Source: Paenibacillus xylanexedens
GTDB taxonomy: Bacteria > Bacillota > Bacilli > Paenibacillales > Paenibacillaceae
Direction: 5' to 3'
DNA: 64,000 nucleotides
Assembly: GCF_007680605.1 (NCBI RefSeq)
Contig: NZ_VEIO01000002.1
Location: 62,001 to 126,000 of the forward strand
Under the pieces are notes generated by a model. The model searched no databases, had not been told where the DNA came from, and was given only the letters and a program-made list of their open reading frames with translations. Both the position numbers and the translations under genes were made by a program. Shown here in pieces: positions 24,993-34,246 of this stretch (positions within the stretch are counted from its first letter, which is position 1; every line of letters begins with the position of its first letter).

Positions 24993-26282
24993 ATGAGAAA
25001 ATGGCAAGGCACAGTTCTGTCCATCGGAATGGCTTTTACACTAGCCGCATGTTCAACCGGAGGAGGAGGAAGTTCTACTCCGGCAGCGCCAAGTGATAAT
25101 CCAGAGGATACGGTGCAGCTGACTGCAGAGAATCTCCAGCCAGAGGAGGGTGCAACACTGGTCATCTGGGAGGATAAAAACCAGAGTAGCTTTATTGAGC
25201 AACGAGTCAAAAAATTCGAAGAAAAATATGGTGTCACGGTCAAAATGGAGGAGCTGCCGCCAACAGATCAAGTAACCAAGTTAACGACGGACGGTCCTGC
25301 CGGGCTTGCCGCGGATGTCGTTGTGTTCCCGCATGACAAGATTGGCAGCGCCTCGGAAGCAGGACTTATTCTGCCTAACGATATCTTCGAAGCTGAAACC
25401 ACAGCCAATACCAGCGAGAATGCGCTGAAAGCGGTGACGTTCAAAGACATTTTATACGGATATCCGTACAGCGTCGAAACGTATGCCCTCTTTTACAACA
25501 AAGCCTTGTACCCCGAAGCACCGAAAAACTTTGACGAAATTATCGATTTTGCCAAAACGTTTAACAATGCCAAATCCAATCAATATGCGCTGATGTGGGA
25601 ATTACAACAATTCTATTATAACTACGCCTTCCTGGCGTCTCAGGGTGGATATATCTTTGGGGACAACGGGATGGATAGCAGTGACCTCGGTTTGAACAAC
25701 GAAGGAGCGCAGAAAGGGGGAGAATTCCTCCAAAAGCTGAAGGCTCAAGTGCTGCCGCTCAAGATGGGCGATGTGAACTACGATATCAAAAAAGGACTGT
25801 TCTCCAGCGGCAAGCTGGCCATGGATATTAACGGACCTTGGACCATTGCCGACTATCGCAACGCCGGAGTCGATTTTGGGGTCGCTCCCCTCCCTGCTAT
25901 TGACGGCAAGCCGATGACCTCCTTCTCGGGTGTGAAAGCCTATTACGTCAATGCGTTTACCCAGTATCCTAATGCTTCCAAGTTGCTCGCTGCATTCCTC
26001 TCGAACGAAGAAGCCCAGATGGAGAACTTTGACATGAACGGTACGCTTCCAGCGAACAAAAATGTGGCGGCAGACGCCAAAGTACAGGAAGATCCGATCA
26101 ACAAAGCCTTCCTTGAACAATTCAACAACTCGACACCGATGCCTTCCCTTCCAGCCATGGACAGTGTATGGGGACCGATTTCGTCAGCCATTACAGATAT
26201 TTGGGACAGCGGCAAGGATGTGAAAGCTTCACTCGACAATGCTGTGAAACAGATTAAGGAGAGCCTGGCAACCACGCAATAA
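24993..26282 (+). CDS. malE: Maltose/maltodextrin ABC transporter, substrate-binding lipoprotein
   Basis: A 429-residue lipoprotein. The signal peptide ends in the lipobox LAAC with the lipidated Cys20, followed by a Gly/Ser/Pro linker. The mature part is a type-1 carbohydrate-binding protein (GATLVIWEDKNQSSFIEQ, ADVVVFPHDKIGSASEAGL, FSSGKLAMDINGPWTIADY), most like MalE/CycB maltodextrin and cyclodextrin binders. The ATG at 24993 has AAAGGGG upstream. It is the first gene of a three-gene operon next to a LacI regulator and near CGTase and cyclomaltodextrinase genes, so maltodextrins or cyclodextrins are the likely ligand. Confidence 0.9.
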   Translation: MRKWQGTVLSIGMAFTLAACSTGGGGSSTPAAPSDNPEDTVQLTAENLQPEEGATLVIWEDKNQSSFIEQRVKKFEEKYGVTVKMEELPPTDQVTKLTTDGPAGLAADVVVFPHDKIGSASEAGLILPNDIFEAETTANTSENALKAVTFKDILYGYPYSVETYALFYNKALYPEAPKNFDEIIDFAKTFNNAKSNQYALMWELQQFYYNYAFLASQGGYIFGDNGMDSSDLGLNNEGAQKGGEFLQKLKAQVLPLKMGDVNYDIKKGLFSSGKLAMDINGPWTIADYRNAGVDFGVAPLPAIDGKPMTSFSGVKAYYVNAFTQYPNASKLLAAFLSNEEAQMENFDMNGTLPANKNVAADAKVQEDPINKAFLEQFNNSTPMPSLPAMDSVWGPISSAITDIWDSGKDVKASLDNAVKQIKESLATTQ

Positions 26283-26342
26283 TGACAAAACAGCGATGAC
26301 ACGATGAACGATGAATGATACCAAACGGAGAGGAGGGAGCAT

Positions 26343-27698
26343 ATGCGACAACCGCATGTCCCGGTGTCAGCCCAGCCCAATAGGGAAAAGCAGCACCGGA
26401 TGACGGCATCCATATGCTCCATCATACTGCAAGGTCTCGGACAGTTATACAATAGGCAGTGGATTAAAGGCATTGTTCTATTGCTGCTGGAGGGAGCAGG
26501 GCTTGCATACCTGCTTCCTCGGCTGTCCCAAGCGGTATGGGGGATATGGACACTGGGGGAGAACACACAGCGTTTTGTGAAAGTGAATGGTTCAACGGTG
26601 CTTCAAAAGGGCGACCATTCCATCTTTTTGTTGCTTGACGGAATTATTGTGCTCTTGGTCTTTTTTGTGTTTGTGCTTGTTTACATTCTGAACATCCGGG
26701 ATGCGTATATGACCGGACTTGCAAGAGAGCAGGGGAAACCTACGCTGGGAGCCGCGGCAACGATGCGTAATGTGATGGACAAAAATTTTCCGTATCTGTT
26801 CCTGTCCATCCCGGCACTCGGTATTCTGTTTTTTACAATCATGCCGATTCTGTTCACCGTTACGATTGCGTTTACGAACTATGCCGCACCGGATCATATT
26901 CCACCAGCCAAGCTGGTGGACTGGGTAGGGTTCAAAATATTTACGGATCTGATCCAGCTCAAATCCTGGAGCCAGACGTTCTACGGGGTGCTCACCTGGA
27001 CAGTCATCTGGGCAGTCTTGGCGACAGTAACGACGTACTTCGGCGGCGTGCTTGTAGCTTTGTTAATTGAACAGAAAGGCATTCGCTTCAAAAAGTTGTG
27101 GCGTACCATTTTTATTTTGCCTTATGCCATTCCACAGATTATCTCGCTACTATTGATGCGCAATCTGTTCAACGGTCAGTTTGGACCGATCAATACGTAT
27201 ATGCGAGCGTTCGGACTGGAAGGCTTGCCTTGGCTGACGGACCCGTTCTGGGCCAAAGTTACTGTCATTGTCGTCAACATGTGGATCGGTATTCCGGTCA
27301 GCATGGTGCTCATTTTGGGTGTGCTTACCGCTATTCCGCGTGATCTGTATGAGGCAGCCGAAGTGGACGGCGCTTCCGCGTTCCAGAAGTTCAAAATTAT
27401 TACGATGCCGTTCATTTTATTTGCCACGACACCGGTGCTGATTATGCAGTTTGCCGGGAACTTCAACAACTTCAACGTCATTTTCCTGTTAACGAACGGT
27501 AACCCGCTTCGCGGAGACTATCAGTATGCTGGGGCAACGGATTTGCTGGTGACCTGGCTCTACAAACTCACGCTCGACAATAATAAATTCAATATGGCTT
27601 CTGCGGTAGGCATCATCATCTTCCTGATTATCGCTACCTTCTCCATCTGGAATTTCCGCCGCTCCAAATCATTCAAGGAGGAGGACATGATCCAATGA
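26343..27698 (+). CDS. malF: Maltodextrin ABC transporter permease, MalF type
   Basis: A 451-residue permease. A long N-terminal part (about residues 20-125) has three hydrophobic segments and loops, as in MalF proteins. The core transporter domain of six spans starts at about 150. The EAA loop that contacts the ATPase is EAAEVDGASAFQKFKIITMP. GAGGAGGGAG precedes the ATG. It overlaps malG by four bases (ATGA), so the two are translationally coupled. No ATP-binding subunit gene is nearby; such systems in Bacillales use a shared ATPase (MsmX) encoded elsewhere. Confidence 0.92.
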   Translation: MRQPHVPVSAQPNREKQHRMTASICSIILQGLGQLYNRQWIKGIVLLLLEGAGLAYLLPRLSQAVWGIWTLGENTQRFVKVNGSTVLQKGDHSIFLLLDGIIVLLVFFVFVLVYILNIRDAYMTGLAREQGKPTLGAAATMRNVMDKNFPYLFLSIPALGILFFTIMPILFTVTIAFTNYAAPDHIPPAKLVDWVGFKIFTDLIQLKSWSQTFYGVLTWTVIWAVLATVTTYFGGVLVALLIEQKGIRFKKLWRTIFILPYAIPQIISLLLMRNLFNGQFGPINTYMRAFGLEGLPWLTDPFWAKVTVIVVNMWIGIPVSMVLILGVLTAIPRDLYEAAEVDGASAFQKFKIITMPFILFATTPVLIMQFAGNFNNFNVIFLLTNGNPLRGDYQYAGATDLLVTWLYKLTLDNNKFNMASAVGIIIFLIIATFSIWNFRRSKSFKEEDMIQ

Positions 27699-28531
27699 AG
27701 AAACGCAACAATCCGATTCGTCTGACGCTCAGTTACGTGCTTTTGCTGATCATTGCCGTCGTATCCGTTTATCCTGTGCTGTGGATTTTTCTGTCGTCCC
27801 TGCGTCCCGGCGCGGCATTGTTCAGTGAACGCTTATGGCCGGAAAGTTTCACTCTTTCTCACTATGGAGAGCTGTTTAACAATCCGTCCTTTATGTACGG
27901 CAGATGGTATATGAATACGCTGAAAATCGCCTTCTTCACGATGATTTTCTCTACATTAATGGTGACGCTGGGCATGTACGCGTTATCCCGGTTCCGTTTT
28001 CGGGGGCGTAAAACGATTCTGTCCACCATGCTCATTCTGGGCATGTTTCCAAGTTTCATGAGCATGATTGCCATCTATATTATTTTGCTGCAAATCAAAC
28101 TGCTTGACACGCATGCTGCGCTTATTCTGGTTTATTCCTCAGGCGCAGTGCTGGGCGGATTCATCGTCAAAGGTTTCTTTGACACCATCCCGCGCAGTCT
28201 GGATGAAGCAGCTCGTATCGATGGTGCCAGTCATCTGCGTGTGTTCACCAGCATCATTCTTCCGTTATCCAAGCCGATGCTTACATACGTCGCCTTAACC
28301 AGCTTCACGGGGGCATGGATGGATTTTATTTTTGCCCGGCTCGTGCTGCGTACCAAAGAAAATTGGACTCTGGCTGTAGGAATGTGGGATCTCGTAAACC
28401 GGTATCAGGACAGTAACTTCACGATGTTTGCTGCAGGAGCCGTACTGATTGCTATTCCAATTACCCTGCTGTTTGTATTCCTGCAGCGTTTCCTCGTTCA
28501 GGGTCTGACAACAGGGGCATCCAAAGGTTAA
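27695..28531 (+). CDS. malG: Maltodextrin ABC transporter permease, MalG type
   Basis: A 278-residue permease with six membrane spans. The EAA loop is DEAARIDGASHLRVFTSIIL. The N-terminal SLRPGAALF and central LILGMFPSFMSMIAIYIIL are typical for MalG/CymG-type subunits. The start overlaps the malF stop by four bases, and AAGGAGGAGG lies upstream. It is the last gene of the operon. Downstream, a long hairpin (28589-28644, arms GGCACTTCCG and CGGAAGTGTC) lacks a T run, so where the transcript ends is unclear. Confidence 0.92.
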   Translation: MKKRNNPIRLTLSYVLLLIIAVVSVYPVLWIFLSSLRPGAALFSERLWPESFTLSHYGELFNNPSFMYGRWYMNTLKIAFFTMIFSTLMVTLGMYALSRFRFRGRKTILSTMLILGMFPSFMSMIAIYIILLQIKLLDTHAALILVYSSGAVLGGFIVKGFFDTIPRSLDEAARIDGASHLRVFTSIILPLSKPMLTYVALTSFTGAWMDFIFARLVLRTKENWTLAVGMWDLVNRYQDSNFTMFAAGAVLIAIPITLLFVFLQRFLVQGLTTGASKG

Positions 28532-28588
28532 CATCTCTCTACGGCCTCAGTAATGGCAAGATGAGCCGCACTTGCGACAATTCGACCA

Positions 28589-28644
28589 GGCACTTCCGCA
28601 ACGCAACGTCATGTCTTCGTCGACTGGCCACGCTTCGGAAGTGT
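28589..28644. other. Long-looped inverted repeat after malG
   Basis: GGCACTTCCG and CGGAAGTGTC pair over 10 bp with a 36-nt loop. No T run follows. It might stabilise the 3' end of the mal transcript. Confidence 0.35.
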
Positions 28645-28755
28645 CTGCTTGTGCTTAGGTGTACAAGGAATTAAATCAAGGCTGTCTAATTCAGGGTTCT
28701 GATTAAGGCTTGCTTGTTTAGGGCTTCTAATGAAGAAAAAGGAGGAACGTGATGT

Positions 28756-30042
28756 ATGGGCATGAACCCTTCCAGTGAGCCTGAAGCTACAGTCTATCCA
28801 GGGGGACAAGCTACTCTGCAGAGCAGTGAAGCTCCGCGCACCCTATGGCGTAACAGGACGTTCCGCAGAATCCTGTACGGGTATGGCATATCTGTTTTTG
28901 GGGACTGTTTTAATAGTATTGCCATCAGTCTGTGGGTACTTCAGACAACGGGCAGTGCTAAGAGCATGGCTGCTGTGCAGATCTGCAATATGGTGGTCAG
29001 TTTTCTATTTGGATCAGTAGCGGGTACGGTGGCCGATCGGCTGGATCGAAGAAAGCTGATGCTGGCTTCAGACGTGTTTCGCGGTGTGATCGCTTTGCTG
29101 GTTGCAGTTAGCCTGTTCAGCTGGCATGTACCTTTTCCTGTATTGCTGTTGTTGCTCTCATTATCGATGTTTTCCAGTCTGTTTCAGGCCCCAGCATTTC
29201 ATGCTTCCGCTGCCAGCATCGTGGGTAAAGAACACATCCAGCAGGCAACGGGTACCATTCATCTGGTGGACAATCTGGCTCGTATCAGTGGTTTGGCGGC
29301 AGCCGGGGTCGCTGTAGCTGCGTTCGGCGGTTTTGTCGCCATCCTGATTACGGGGGCAACTTTCCTATTGTCTGCAATCTGTGTCCTGCTGGCAGGGCGT
29401 TTTCCACAGGTGATGCGTGCCAGTGGTGACCCGAAATCTTTTGCACAAGCGTGGCGCAGTTCGTTTGCTTACATCTATCAGAGTCGACTCATTCGTTCTA
29501 TTGTTTTACTCAATCCGCTGCTACTTCTCTTTTTTATGTCAGCCATGATGCTCATTCAGGTGATGGCTGTTAACGTATGGAAGGCGAATCCAGTTCAATT
29601 TGGTTTGATCGAGACCTGCATTCCTCTGGGGTATATGATTGGATCAGGGGCATTGATTGCTTCGGGAAAAAGATTGAAACATCGCGGGCGCTGGGTCTTT
29701 ATCGGCTTACTTGTGTTAGGGCCTGTTTATATGCTTCTGGCGAATGTATCCTCGCCTCTCGTGGCCTTGCCGCTTATCATAGGTGGAGGAGCCATGTTTG
29801 CCTGTTGCACGATGCTCACCCAGATTATGCTTCGCACCGCCGTGCCAGATGAGATGCAGGGTAGCGTTTATGGTGTCGTCGGCACCATTACGAGTACAGC
29901 GCCGATTCTGGGCCTGACGGTAGTCTCGATCTTCGCGGATCACTGGGGTGCCGCCGCCGTATTGGAAGGCGTAGGTATGATGTTGCTTGCAACAGGAATC
30001 GTTGCCATCACAACCTTGAAGTCTATTCGAACCTATACTTAG
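28756..30042 (+). CDS. MFS transporter (EntS/MFS_3-type exporter)
   Basis: A 428-residue major facilitator with 12 predicted spans. After TM2 the motif A-like loop reads GTVADRLDRRKLMLASD, and the N-terminal FRRILYGYGISVFGDCFNSI is typical of the MFS_3 group, which includes enterobactin and macrolide exporters. It starts at an ATG nine bases after GGAGGA. It is a single gene between the mal operon and the convergent CGTase gene. The substrate is unknown; a role in efflux of a small molecule is likely from the family, with no link to sugar uptake visible. Confidence 0.87.
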   Translation: MGMNPSSEPEATVYPGGQATLQSSEAPRTLWRNRTFRRILYGYGISVFGDCFNSIAISLWVLQTTGSAKSMAAVQICNMVVSFLFGSVAGTVADRLDRRKLMLASDVFRGVIALLVAVSLFSWHVPFPVLLLLLSLSMFSSLFQAPAFHASAASIVGKEHIQQATGTIHLVDNLARISGLAAAGVAVAAFGGFVAILITGATFLLSAICVLLAGRFPQVMRASGDPKSFAQAWRSSFAYIYQSRLIRSIVLLNPLLLLFFMSAMMLIQVMAVNVWKANPVQFGLIETCIPLGYMIGSGALIASGKRLKHRGRWVFIGLLVLGPVYMLLANVSSPLVALPLIIGGGAMFACCTMLTQIMLRTAVPDEMQGSVYGVVGTITSTAPILGLTVVSIFADHWGAAAVLEGVGMMLLATGIVAITTLKSIRTYT

Positions 30043-30119
30043 ACATTCATACAAATGAAGACAGGCGGTTCTTTCAACAAGATCTTAACGAAACATCCTC
30101 TGTCACTGATCCGATCGCA

Positions 30120-30165
30120 TAGCAAAAACCCGGAACATACGCTACATTTGCGTATTCCGGGTTAG
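30120..30165 (-). terminator. Terminator of the CGTase gene
   Basis: On the minus strand AACCCGGAATACGC and GCGTATGTTCCGGGTT form an interrupted stem followed by TTTTTGC. It may also stop the convergent MFS transcript. Confidence 0.75.
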
Positions 30166-30191
30166 CTTGTGTTTTCAATGATATGAAGTTC

Positions 30192-32348
30192 TTACTGCCA
30201 GTTCACCGTAACGGTGGCTGTTCCGCTCGCCGGTGTAGTGAATGTGTGGTTAGAACCATTTTCCCATGTAACCGTTGAACCGTTTTTCTTGAAAAATTTG
30301 AACTCCAGCTGTTTGCCTGCCGGTACGCTGACATCATAGTACCAGGTTGGGTATTGATGAATGACCTGATTGAATGCGGGTCCAATGGCAGTCGAACCGG
30401 TGCTCCAATTACCCAGTTCAGCCACATTGCCTGTCAAATAGAGGTTCTGTCCAAGCGTTGTGGACGCATTGTTTACGACGAAGCGAACCGTGACCTGATC
30501 GCCAGTCAGGATGGTGAAGTTGTTATAAGCATTGCTGTTTACCCCGCTTGCCGCAACCTTGACTGCATAGTTTCCAGCGGCTACGGAAGGGATGGTTACT
30601 TTAATCTGTGTATCTTCCCAAGATGTAATCGCTGCCCCGGTAACCGCTGTGGTGCCGAAGTAGACCGTGCCTTTCGTCGAGCCGAATCCACGGCCATCGA
30701 TTGTCACCACATTACCGGGTTTCCCCATAACCGGACCGACATGACCGATAGTTGGTGTCGTTTCGGCTGTTGTGTATTGCCATACTGCCGTTGCGCCCGC
30801 AGCAAGGGTGAAGTTGTTAATACTGCCGTTCGTGGATGTGATGTTATTTCCGTTCAGCACCCCGCCAAGTACATCCGTGTATGAGCCTGTAGGCAGGGAA
30901 GTACTCAATCCTGCAATGCTTGCCGATGTGGAAAGGTTGCGGTTTACCGCGACAACGGCTACACTCTTGCCGAATTTGCGCTCATAAACATATACATCAT
31001 TGTTAATCCAGCGCTGCTGCGTGGAACCGTAGGCAATGGCCGGATTGGATTTGCGCAGAGGTGCGAGTTTGCTGATGACGTTAAAAGCTGTAGTGGATTT
31101 GGAGAACGAAGGCATTTTGGTCCGGTTATCCGGATCGCCATTCCCCGTCAGATACTGTTCAGTACCATAGTAGATGGCAGGTACACCACGTGAAGTCAAT
31201 GTGAAGGCCAAAGCCTGTTCCAGGCGGCGATTGTTGACCGCACTTGTTTTGAAACGATCCATATCATGGTTGTCGATAAACGTCACCTGATCGTTCACTT
31301 GGTTGTAGTCCGTAGCTGTACTGTTAATCATGGAATCCAGAGCGTACATGTTGGACGTGTTATCACGGAACACATTACGCACAGCAGAGTTGAAGCGGAA
31401 GTCGAGCAGGCTCATACCAGACTTGTTAGCAAAGTCCGTGTTATCTGCATCGGATGCAGCCGATCCCAGGAACCATTCTCCAAAAGTGAACACGGGTTTG
31501 TGTGCGTAGATGGAGGACATCCAGCTCTTTTGCCAGCCGAGAGGCATATGTTTCACCGCGTCCACCCGAATGCCGTCAACACCCATATCAAGCCACAGTT
31601 TGATGGCATCTTTGAAGTATTTGTCGATGGTCGCATTATTGTGGTTGAAGTCGGCCAGGTCATATAAGTTTTTGTAGATGCCGTTCTCCAGGGAAGAGAA
31701 GTCGGAGCCGCCATTGTGATGGAAATATCCGTTGGTATCATTGGTATAACCGCCTACCAGTGTACCGTTATCGTACAGTCTGCCATTTTCGGCAAAAGAG
31801 GTGTCGGTTTCCATCGCTGGAGAGGTGTGGTTCGGTGCAAAGTCAATGACAATCTTGATTCCTTTGGCATGAGCCGTCGTAACCAGGTTCTGAAAATCCG
31901 CCATCGTGCCAAAGTATGGATTGGTCTTTTTGAAGTCCCGAGCCCAGTAGCCGTGGTAGGCTGTGTTGGTTACACCGCTGTAGTTGATCGTTGCAAAAAT
32001 ATTTTCGACAGGCTGGGAGATCCACAACGCTGTGACACCCAGATCACTGAAATAGTTATCGTTGATTTTGTTGATTAACCCTTGCCAGTCTCCGCCGCAG
32101 TACAGCTTCAAGTTGCTGCATGTGGCATCATAAGCGGCTCCGGTGGGGTTGTTGGAGGGATTGCCGTCCAAAAAGCGATCCGTAAATACTTGGTAAATCA
32201 CATCCGTACTGAAGCTCTGTTTGTTGGTCACAGCGGTGTCCGGATCGGCGTATACAGCGGAAGCTGGCAAGAACGGCAGTGCGCTGCCGGCAAGCAAGCC
32301 GAGGGTCAGTGTGGTGCTAAGAAATGCGCGTTTGGCCATTTGAAACAT
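30192..32348 (-). CDS. cgt: Secreted cyclodextrin glucanotransferase (CGTase)
   Basis: A 718-residue precursor. The signal peptide ends at about Ala34 (SAVYA). With that cleavage the mature numbering coincides with known CGTases: nucleophile Asp229 (GIRVDAVKH), acid/base Glu257 (FTFGEW), Asp328 (FIDNHD), and Tyr195 (KNLYDLAD), the central aromatic that favours cyclisation over hydrolysis. Domains in order are the GH13 barrel with domain B, domain C, an IPT/TIG domain D (about 530-610) and a C-terminal CBM20 starch-binding domain (about 615-718). It converts starch to cyclodextrins outside the cell. The start is the ATG behind AAGGGTGG. The leader carries a strong promoter, an attenuator-like RNA motif and a cre site. 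Confidence 0.96.
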   Translation of the reverse strand: MFQMAKRAFLSTTLTLGLLAGSALPFLPASAVYADPDTAVTNKQSFSTDVIYQVFTDRFLDGNPSNNPTGAAYDATCSNLKLYCGGDWQGLINKINDNYFSDLGVTALWISQPVENIFATINYSGVTNTAYHGYWARDFKKTNPYFGTMADFQNLVTTAHAKGIKIVIDFAPNHTSPAMETDTSFAENGRLYDNGTLVGGYTNDTNGYFHHNGGSDFSSLENGIYKNLYDLADFNHNNATIDKYFKDAIKLWLDMGVDGIRVDAVKHMPLGWQKSWMSSIYAHKPVFTFGEWFLGSAASDADNTDFANKSGMSLLDFRFNSAVRNVFRDNTSNMYALDSMINSTATDYNQVNDQVTFIDNHDMDRFKTSAVNNRRLEQALAFTLTSRGVPAIYYGTEQYLTGNGDPDNRTKMPSFSKSTTAFNVISKLAPLRKSNPAIAYGSTQQRWINNDVYVYERKFGKSVAVVAVNRNLSTSASIAGLSTSLPTGSYTDVLGGVLNGNNITSTNGSINNFTLAAGATAVWQYTTAETTPTIGHVGPVMGKPGNVVTIDGRGFGSTKGTVYFGTTAVTGAAITSWEDTQIKVTIPSVAAGNYAVKVAASGVNSNAYNNFTILTGDQVTVRFVVNNASTTLGQNLYLTGNVAELGNWSTGSTAIGPAFNQVIHQYPTWYYDVSVPAGKQLEFKFFKKNGSTVTWENGSNHTFTTPASGTATVTVNWQ

Positions 32349-32405
32349 GGTAATCCACCCTTCGTGAATGTAGTAGTTTTTGATAAACAACCAACGGACT
32401 TTGAA

Positions 32406-32419
32406 TTATAGCGCTTACA
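32406..32419. promoter_or_regulatory. cre-like CcpA site and possible second promoter of the CGTase gene
   Basis: On the minus strand TGTAAGCGCTATAA, identical to the site upstream of malE. It overlaps a TATAAT (32410-32405, minus strand) with only a poor -35 partner, so it may be a second promoter or a roadblock within the leader. Confidence 0.5.
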
Positions 32420-32475
32420 ATAGTACAGGTTGATTCACTGAATTGTTTGCATTCCTCCTTCCGGGCGCAAACGCA

Positions 32476-32547
32476 GACAACCCCGGTATCTCCTTGGGGA
32501 GTTACCGGGGTTGTCCTAAACCGCTGGGGTTTAAAAGCATAGCCCTC
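32476..32547 (-). promoter_or_regulatory. Leader RNA attenuator-like motif, copy A (upstream of CGTase)
   Basis: On the minus strand GGGCTATGCT (32545-32536), a hairpin TAAACC/GGTTTA, then ACAACCCC that begins a strong hairpin GACAACCCCGGTA/TACCGGGGTTGTC (32515-32476). It starts about 15 nt inside the transcript from the promoter at 32567-32595. The closing hairpin is followed by TGCGTTTG, a weak terminator tail. Confidence 0.6.
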
Positions 32548-32566
32548 GAGTTATGATCACAACGCT

Positions 32567-32595
32567 ATCTTAAGAAAATTTGGTTTTTATGTCAA
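32567..32595 (-). promoter_or_regulatory. Strong promoter driving the CGTase leader
   Basis: On the minus strand a perfect TTGACA (32595-32590), a 17-bp spacer and TAAGAT (32572-32567). Confidence 0.75.
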
Positions 32596-32631
32596 TAACT
32601 TTTTTATGAGTGTTTTTTTTCTATTTTTATA

Positions 32632-32661
32632 TTTACAAAAGTATCCCGCTCGATTTAAACT
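32632..32661 (+). promoter_or_regulatory. Candidate promoter of the acyl-transfer operon
   Basis: TTTACA, an 18-bp spacer, TAAACT. It would start the transcript about 20 nt before attenuator motif copy B. Confidence 0.4.
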
Positions 32662-32684
32662 ATTCGCAGATTCAATTAAATTAA

Positions 32685-32768
32685 GGGCTATGCTTTCCGG
32701 ATCAGCTTGTAATTCGGCTGACCTATCCGGGACAACCCCGTCTCTCCTGAGGCGGGGTTGTTTGTATT
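32685..32768 (+). promoter_or_regulatory. Leader RNA attenuator-like motif, copy B (upstream of esterase/BtrH/ligase operon)
   Basis: GGGCTATGCT, a hairpin CCGGAT/ATCCGG enclosing a second AGC/GCT pairing, then ACAACCCCG/CGGGGTTGT with tail TTGTATT. The conserved unpaired segments are the same as in copies A and C, while the stems differ in sequence but pair. It is divergent from copy A with about 140 bp between. Confidence 0.6.
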
Positions 32769-32848
32769 CACCTGAGATTCACAGCAGAATCCGGGGGAGG
32801 TTTGCTTAGTTAGTTTGTCCTGAGGGAAAAGGAAGAGAGAGGCGGTTG

Positions 32849-34246
32849 ATGGCAGTGAGCACAGGATCGGTTATAGCGTGTCTGAAAAACATTCAGGCAT
32901 CGCAGCTCGGCAATAAGAGAAACATTTACGTATATCTTCCGTCAGGTTACGAGGAGCAGATTGAACGGCATTACCCGGTGTTGTACGTTCATGCAGGACA
33001 GCGGGCTTTTGGGCCATCCAGTCCGGGAAACGAAACGTGGCAGCTTGACCTGGTAGCAGATGAACTCATCTCTACTGGCCGGATTGAACCCATCATTATT
33101 GTTGCCATTGCCCACGTTCGTCCGGTTACCCGCAACGAGTTCTACCACTACGTTGACGCTGAACAGGAAGCGATCGGCATAGGAGGCTCTGGAATCGAAT
33201 ACGAGCAATTTATTATTGATGAGCTTAAACCGATGATTGATCAGCGATACCGGACAAAAAGGGATAGAGATAACACGGGATTACTCGGTTCCTCGGCAGC
33301 TGCATTATGCACCTTGCATATCGGGATGCGTCATCCCAATGTGTTTGGCAAGCTGATCATGATGTCTCCGTACTTTGTGGATGCACAATTGGATGTACAA
33401 GCTGAAAATGGACTGCGGGAGAAAAACTTGTATCGACTGCCGGATACCATTCCGGATGTGAACATGTGGGTGGATATCGGAGACACCGAAGGACTGTTCT
33501 TGCCTGAACAGGTGAGAAGGGTTGTACAGAAGATGCTGGATCGGGGAGCAGATGCAAAAAAGCTGGCTTACTTCGAACAGGTAGACGCTTGCCATCAGGA
33601 AGCGGATTGGGGAGCGCGAGTGCGATTCCCCCTGTTGTACATGTTCGGCCAAGAAGGACAACCGACTTCACTAGAACTGTATGGCAGAGATGTCATCGGA
33701 CTGAAAGGTGGGATGAAGGTGAAGGTTCAGGCGCGGTTCCAGTGTGATAACGGTCTGAGTCAGACCTTGTTAAGCGGAGAGTATGTTTCAAACCATCCCG
33801 AAGTTCTTCAGGTTCTTGCAGATGGTACGCTGATTCCTCATGCCATAGGGAGTGCTACGATTACGCTGGAATCGGGTGATTTAACGGCTACACGAGATTA
33901 TAGAGTTATATCTGAACTAACCCCCGTTGTAGAGGTCTGTATGCAGGCAAAGCTTACACCAACTTTCAGGTCTTCGGAGCCATGGGAAGAATTCATCTAC
34001 GGCGGGATGGGCATGAAGCTTATGCATGCAGGTGATGGTCACTATGAAGGCTGTTATCATCTTCCGCGAGACAGTGGCTTCTCTTTCCGTTTTACCCGTG
34101 GTTTCCGGCAATTCGAGACGGATCAGGAAGGCAATCCCATAGCCAATCGCGTATTTCGTGCAACCGAAGACATGTCTCTCCACTATCATATTCAGGCTTG
34201 GGGCAGTGCATCTGCCAAAGTAGAAATAGGAGGCTTCCTCAAATGA
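32849..34246 (+). CDS. Esterase-D-like hydrolase with Ig-like and starch-binding-like tail
   Basis: A 465-residue protein without a signal peptide. Residues 1-265 form an alpha/beta-hydrolase of the enterochelin-esterase/EstD type: PVLYVHAGQ, nucleophile elbow LLGSSAA (Ser149), candidate acid Asp212 and base His249 (DACHQE). Residues about 285-355 look like an Ig-like (Big2) domain. Residues about 365-465 contain FSFRFTRGFRQFETD and NPIANRVF, the pattern of CBM20/CBM48-like tails found on esterases of this group. The start is the ATG at 32849; a TTG three bases before is possible. Its stop overlaps the next start (ATGA). It would act in the cytoplasm on an ester, perhaps of a glucan or of the operon's own product. 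That role is inference. Confidence 0.8.
   Translation: MAVSTGSVIACLKNIQASQLGNKRNIYVYLPSGYEEQIERHYPVLYVHAGQRAFGPSSPGNETWQLDLVADELISTGRIEPIIIVAIAHVRPVTRNEFYHYVDAEQEAIGIGGSGIEYEQFIIDELKPMIDQRYRTKRDRDNTGLLGSSAAALCTLHIGMRHPNVFGKLIMMSPYFVDAQLDVQAENGLREKNLYRLPDTIPDVNMWVDIGDTEGLFLPEQVRRVVQKMLDRGADAKKLAYFEQVDACHQEADWGARVRFPLLYMFGQEGQPTSLELYGRDVIGLKGGMKVKVQARFQCDNGLSQTLLSGEYVSNHPEVLQVLADGTLIPHAIGSATITLESGDLTATRDYRVISELTPVVEVCMQAKLTPTFRSSEPWEEFIYGGMGMKLMHAGDGHYEGCYHLPRDSGFSFRFTRGFRQFETDQEGNPIANRVFRATEDMSLHYHIQAWGSASAKVEIGGFLK

Noticed and set aside
30192..32348. Plain alpha-amylase or maltogenic amylase
   Set aside because: The five-domain length, Tyr at mature position 195 and exact CGTase residue numbering identify a CGTase.
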